Below are positions 4,193 to 6,833 of a stretch of 6,833 nucleotides of DNA, piece after piece. The DNA lies in assembly GCA_031289285.1 (NCBI GenBank), contig JAITPT010000173.1:1-6833 (forward strand), in the 5' to 3' direction. Each line of letters opens with the position of its first letter. The stretch's first letter is position 1. Below the pieces are notes generated by a model. That model saw nothing but the letters and a program-made list of their open reading frames with translations. It made no database searches and had not been told where the DNA came from. A program made the translations under genes and the position numbers. The DNA is from Puniceicoccales bacterium. Its GTDB lineage: Bacteria > Verrucomicrobiota > Verrucomicrobiia > Opitutales > UBA953.

Positions 4193-6833
4193 ATGCGCAC
4201 ACTTTTTGACACGCTCTCTAACAACCTCCGCTACATCTCCGTCTTGCTCGCTGGAACGGCTATCGGCGGGAAAGTCCTCTTCGCAGACAACGCCATAATG
4301 ACCGTCTTCGCACTCGGCTTTCTCGGCATCGCCGCGATGCTCTTCGTCTATGACCTCGTCCGCTCCGCCAAACAAAAAAAGGCAGAAAAAAGTCTCGCCG
4401 ACCAACTCTCCGGCAACTCCGGCGCAACGCCCGGTGGCATCAGCGAAGCCGCCCGCCGCGCCCAACTCGACGACCTTCGCCAAAACTTCCTAAAAGGCCT
4501 TACCAAGTTTCGCGCCGCAGGAAAAGACCTCTACAACCTGCCCTGGTATATGGTCGTCGGCGAACCCGGCTCCGGCAAAACAGAAGCCATCCGCCGCTGC
4601 AATGTCGGCTTCCCACCCGGTCTCCAAGACGAGATGCAAGGCACCGGCGGCACTATCAATATGAACTGGTGGTTCGCCAACCAAGCAGTCCTCCTCGACA
4701 CCGCCGGAAAACTCCTCTTTGAAGAAACCCCGCCCGGCACGACGACTGAATGGACAGAGTTTCTTAACCTCTTGCGTAAGAACCGCCCCAACTGCCCAGT
4801 CAACGGCGTGCTCCTCGTTATCCCAGCCGATACACTGCTGCGCGATACCGCCGACGCCATCGCTAAAAAGGCCGGCAAAATCGCCGAACAACTTGACCGC
4901 ATTCAACGCACACTTGATGTGCGTTTCCCCGTCTTCGTCCTCGTCACAAAATGCGACCTCCTTAACGGTTTCCGCGAGTTTTTCGCCGACGTTAAAGACC
5001 CGCAACTCCAGCACCAAATGACCGGCTGGTCAAACCCCGACGCACTCGATACACCATTTAACCCCGAAAGCGTTGACGCGCATTTTCAGACACTCCGCGA
5101 CACTATTTCCCGCCGCCGCCTCGGCCTTATGCTCGACCCCGCTGCACGTGATGAAGGCACACGCCGCACCGACGAAGTTGACACGCTCTTCTCTCTCCCG
5201 CAATCCATCGCGGCTCTTGCTCCACGCTTGCGCCTCTATTTAGAGAAAGTCTTTACAGTCGGCGAATGGTCGGCACGCCCGCTCTTTCTACGCGGCATCT
5301 ACCTTAACTCCGCTATCACCGACGGCAAAGCACTCGATATGGAAATCGCCAACGCGCTGGGCGTCACGCCCGACTCGCTCCCCGAAGGGCGCATCTTCGA
5401 GCGCGAACGCTCCTTCTTCCTCCGCGACCTCTTCCTCGAAAAAATCTTCAAAGAAAAAGGCCTTGTCACCCGCGCTGTTAACACCGGAAAACAACTCCTG
5501 CGCCGCCGCCTTATTCTCAGCACGGCGGGCGGGGCAAGTTTTCTCCTCGTCGTCGTCCTCTCTGTTTGGGGAGCGTTCACCGTGCGCGAAAGCGTCGGAA
5601 TGGAACGCGCCTATTGGCAAGCCGCCGCCACCGGCTGGAACACCAAAACACACGCTTGGAACCCCATCGTAGCACCTGAGTTTCGCGGCGCTTCAAAGTT
5701 TATCTACAACGGCACAACACCTATCCTCGTGGACGGCGAACCCGTGCCGCTTGCAGAGTTCCACACACGCCTCCAAAGCATTGTCACACGCGACATCTCC
5801 GTGCCCCTCGTGTATAAACCGCTGAACCTTCTTATCGCCGCCAACACGAGCCGCCGCGAAGCCCAGCGCATTCTCTTCGACACCTCCGTAACGCGCCCGC
5901 TGCTCGACGCCGCCCGCGTCCGCCTATCCGATGCGGAGACGCAGTGGACGCCTCGCGACACCGCCGCACTCTCCACGCTTATACAGTTAGAAGGCACTAT
6001 ACACTACCCGTCTATACCGGGCTATAAAGTTGAGTTTGCCCCCGGCACTTTTGTCCCCTCACTCCTTGGCTTGTGGATAAAAGAAGACTCCACAAAAGTC
6101 TCTGCTACGCTCGACGCCGTTTTCCAGTGGACACAATATAACGAGAGCGGCGCGGGCAAATCCGTCTGGCCAGAAAAACCGCTCTCCGCCGGTGCCACGC
6201 TTGGCCTAAATAAACCCATCGCCACGGGCATTGAGCGCTTTATCACTTCCAAATCCGAGTTGCTTCGCGCCCAAGACGCCGACGCTCGCCAAATCAAAAC
6301 CGTCGTCACCGCCGCTTACGCTTGGCAAAAAGCGGAGACCGATTTTCTAAACTTTACACGCCGCGACAAGAGCACACCGGGATGGCTCGACGCTGCCCAA
6401 AAATCGTGGCCAGCCGTCGCCACCGCTGCGCAAGCACTCGACACCGCAGTCGAAGCAGCACAAGGAAAAGACATTCTCCCCAAAGAGAAAATTTCTCTCG
6501 CCGTCGCTTGCAAAAAATACCTCGAGACAGCCGCCGCCGGAATGACCGCCGAACTCGCTCCGCTGCGTAACGTGATTAGCAAATTCCGCCCGCCCGCTAT
6601 CCTCGACAAAGCCACCAGCGCAGCGCAAGACTCCGTGCTAAATAAAATCTCCGGCGCTTCTCCAGTGCCAACAGACCTCGTCGCCGAAGCCGCTAAAAAA
6701 CGCCTCGCTGCCCAACGTGCAAACTTCTCTCCGTTCTTCCCAATGCAGCAAGAAATCTCTGCGCGCCTCGACGAACTCGACCAAAAAACCGCATCGCTCG
6801 CTGGCTCCGCGCTCGGCGAAGCCGCCGCTACAG
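4193..6833 (+). CDS. tssM: Type VI secretion system membrane subunit TssM (IcmF family), truncated by the window edge
   Basis: TssM spans the inner membrane and periplasm and forms the core of the T6SS membrane complex with TssL. The reading frame is open for 880 codons to the end of the window without a stop; full-length family members are usually 1100-1300 residues, so roughly the last quarter lies beyond the edge. Two membrane segments near the N-terminus (about 15-31 and 34-56) are followed by a cytoplasmic NTPase-like domain with Walker A GEPGSGKT (123-130), Walker B-type VLLDTAGK (166-173) and a G4-like TKCD (252-255). The family motif FLRGIYLNS (365-373) and FFLRDLFLEKIF (408-419) precede a third membrane segment at about 440-465. 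Residues 466-880 are the periplasmic part and are less familiar than the cytoplasmic part, with a recognisable stretch RILFDTSVTRPLLDAA. All key nucleotide-binding residues are present, so ATP or GTP binding is plausible; not every TssM needs it. The ATG at 4193 comes right after the G-free leader and gives a normal N-terminal two-helix hairpin. Confidence 0.95.
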   Translation, partial: MRTLFDTLSNNLRYISVLLAGTAIGGKVLFADNAIMTVFALGFLGIAAMLFVYDLVRSAKQKKAEKSLADQLSGNSGATPGGISEAARRAQLDDLRQNFLKGLTKFRAAGKDLYNLPWYMVVGEPGSGKTEAIRRCNVGFPPGLQDEMQGTGGTINMNWWFANQAVLLDTAGKLLFEETPPGTTTEWTEFLNLLRKNRPNCPVNGVLLVIPADTLLRDTADAIAKKAGKIAEQLDRIQRTLDVRFPVFVLVTKCDLLNGFREFFADVKDPQLQHQMTGWSNPDALDTPFNPESVDAHFQTLRDTISRRRLGLMLDPAARDEGTRRTDEVDTLFSLPQSIAALAPRLRLYLEKVFTVGEWSARPLFLRGIYLNSAITDGKALDMEIANALGVTPDSLPEGRIFERERSFFLRDLFLEKIFKEKGLVTRAVNTGKQLLRRRLILSTAGGASFLLVVVLSVWGAFTVRESVGMERAYWQAAATGWNTKTHAWNPIVAPEFRGASKFIYNGTTPILVDGEPVPLAEFHTRLQSIVTRDISVPLVYKPLNLLIAANTSRREAQRILFDTSVTRPLLDAARVRLSDAETQWTPRDTAALSTLIQLEGTIHYPSIPGYKVEFAPGTFVPSLLGLWIKEDSTKVSATLDAVFQWTQYNESGAGKSVWPEKPLSAGATLGLNKPIATGIERFITSKSELLRAQDADARQIKTVVTAAYAWQKAETDFLNFTRRDKSTPGWLDAAQKSWPAVATAAQALDTAVEAAQGKDILPKEKISLAVACKKYLETAAAGMTAELAPLRNVISKFRPPAILDKATSAAQDSVLNKISGASPVPTDLVAEAAKKRLAAQRANFSPFFPMQQEISARLDELDQKTASLAGSALGEAAAT

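Noticed and set aside
4109..6615. Several minus-strand open frames of 90-175 codons opposite tssM
   Set aside because: They are shadows of the C-ending codon bias of tssM; none has a recognisable domain or a leader.

Overview
This window shows the upstream end and first four genes of a type VI secretion system (T6SS) cluster, all on the + strand. The core genes are recognisable from protein motifs: tssK (baseplate connector), tssL (DotU-like inner-membrane protein) and tssM (IcmF-like membrane-complex ATPase fold, running off the right edge). A fourth gene, just upstream of tssK, encodes a soluble alanine-rich protein that I do not firmly recognise; its C-terminal half weakly recalls the C-terminal domain of T6SS FHA proteins. 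No lipoprotein gene (tssJ) is seen beside tssK-L-M.

Layout. Bases 3-435 hold two full copies and one partial copy of a tandem repeat of about 200 bp, packed with small inverted repeats built on AAGTG/CACTT. Bases 436-768 have no convincing gene: a C-rich stretch, a (GCCGGT)3 microrepeat, then a run of T-tracts spaced roughly one helical turn apart, then the leader of the first gene. Then come the unrecognised gene (769-1806), tssK (1914-3275), tssL (3354-4112) and tssM (4193 to the end). The genes are co-directional but separated by spacers of 107, 78 and 80 nt rather than overlapping.

How the genes work together (family knowledge): TssL and TssM form the inner-membrane part of the T6SS envelope complex, and TssK links the cytoplasmic baseplate to TssL/TssM. 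The first gene probably supplies an accessory or assembly factor, inferred from position only.

The most unusual DNA-level signal is in the leaders. None has a Shine-Dalgarno motif; all are A/C-rich and nearly free of G, the 80-nt tssL-tssM spacer having no G at all. The tssK-tssL and tssL-tssM spacers share an identical 15-mer and each carries its own short-period repeat.

Organism: a moderately GC-rich Gram-negative bacterium, since a T6SS needs two membranes. SD-less A/C-rich leaders, dispersed hairpin repeats and divergent T6SS proteins would fit Verrucomicrobiota (Opitutaceae-like) or a related group better than a typical proteobacterium, but this is a low-confidence guess from style, not from a marker gene.
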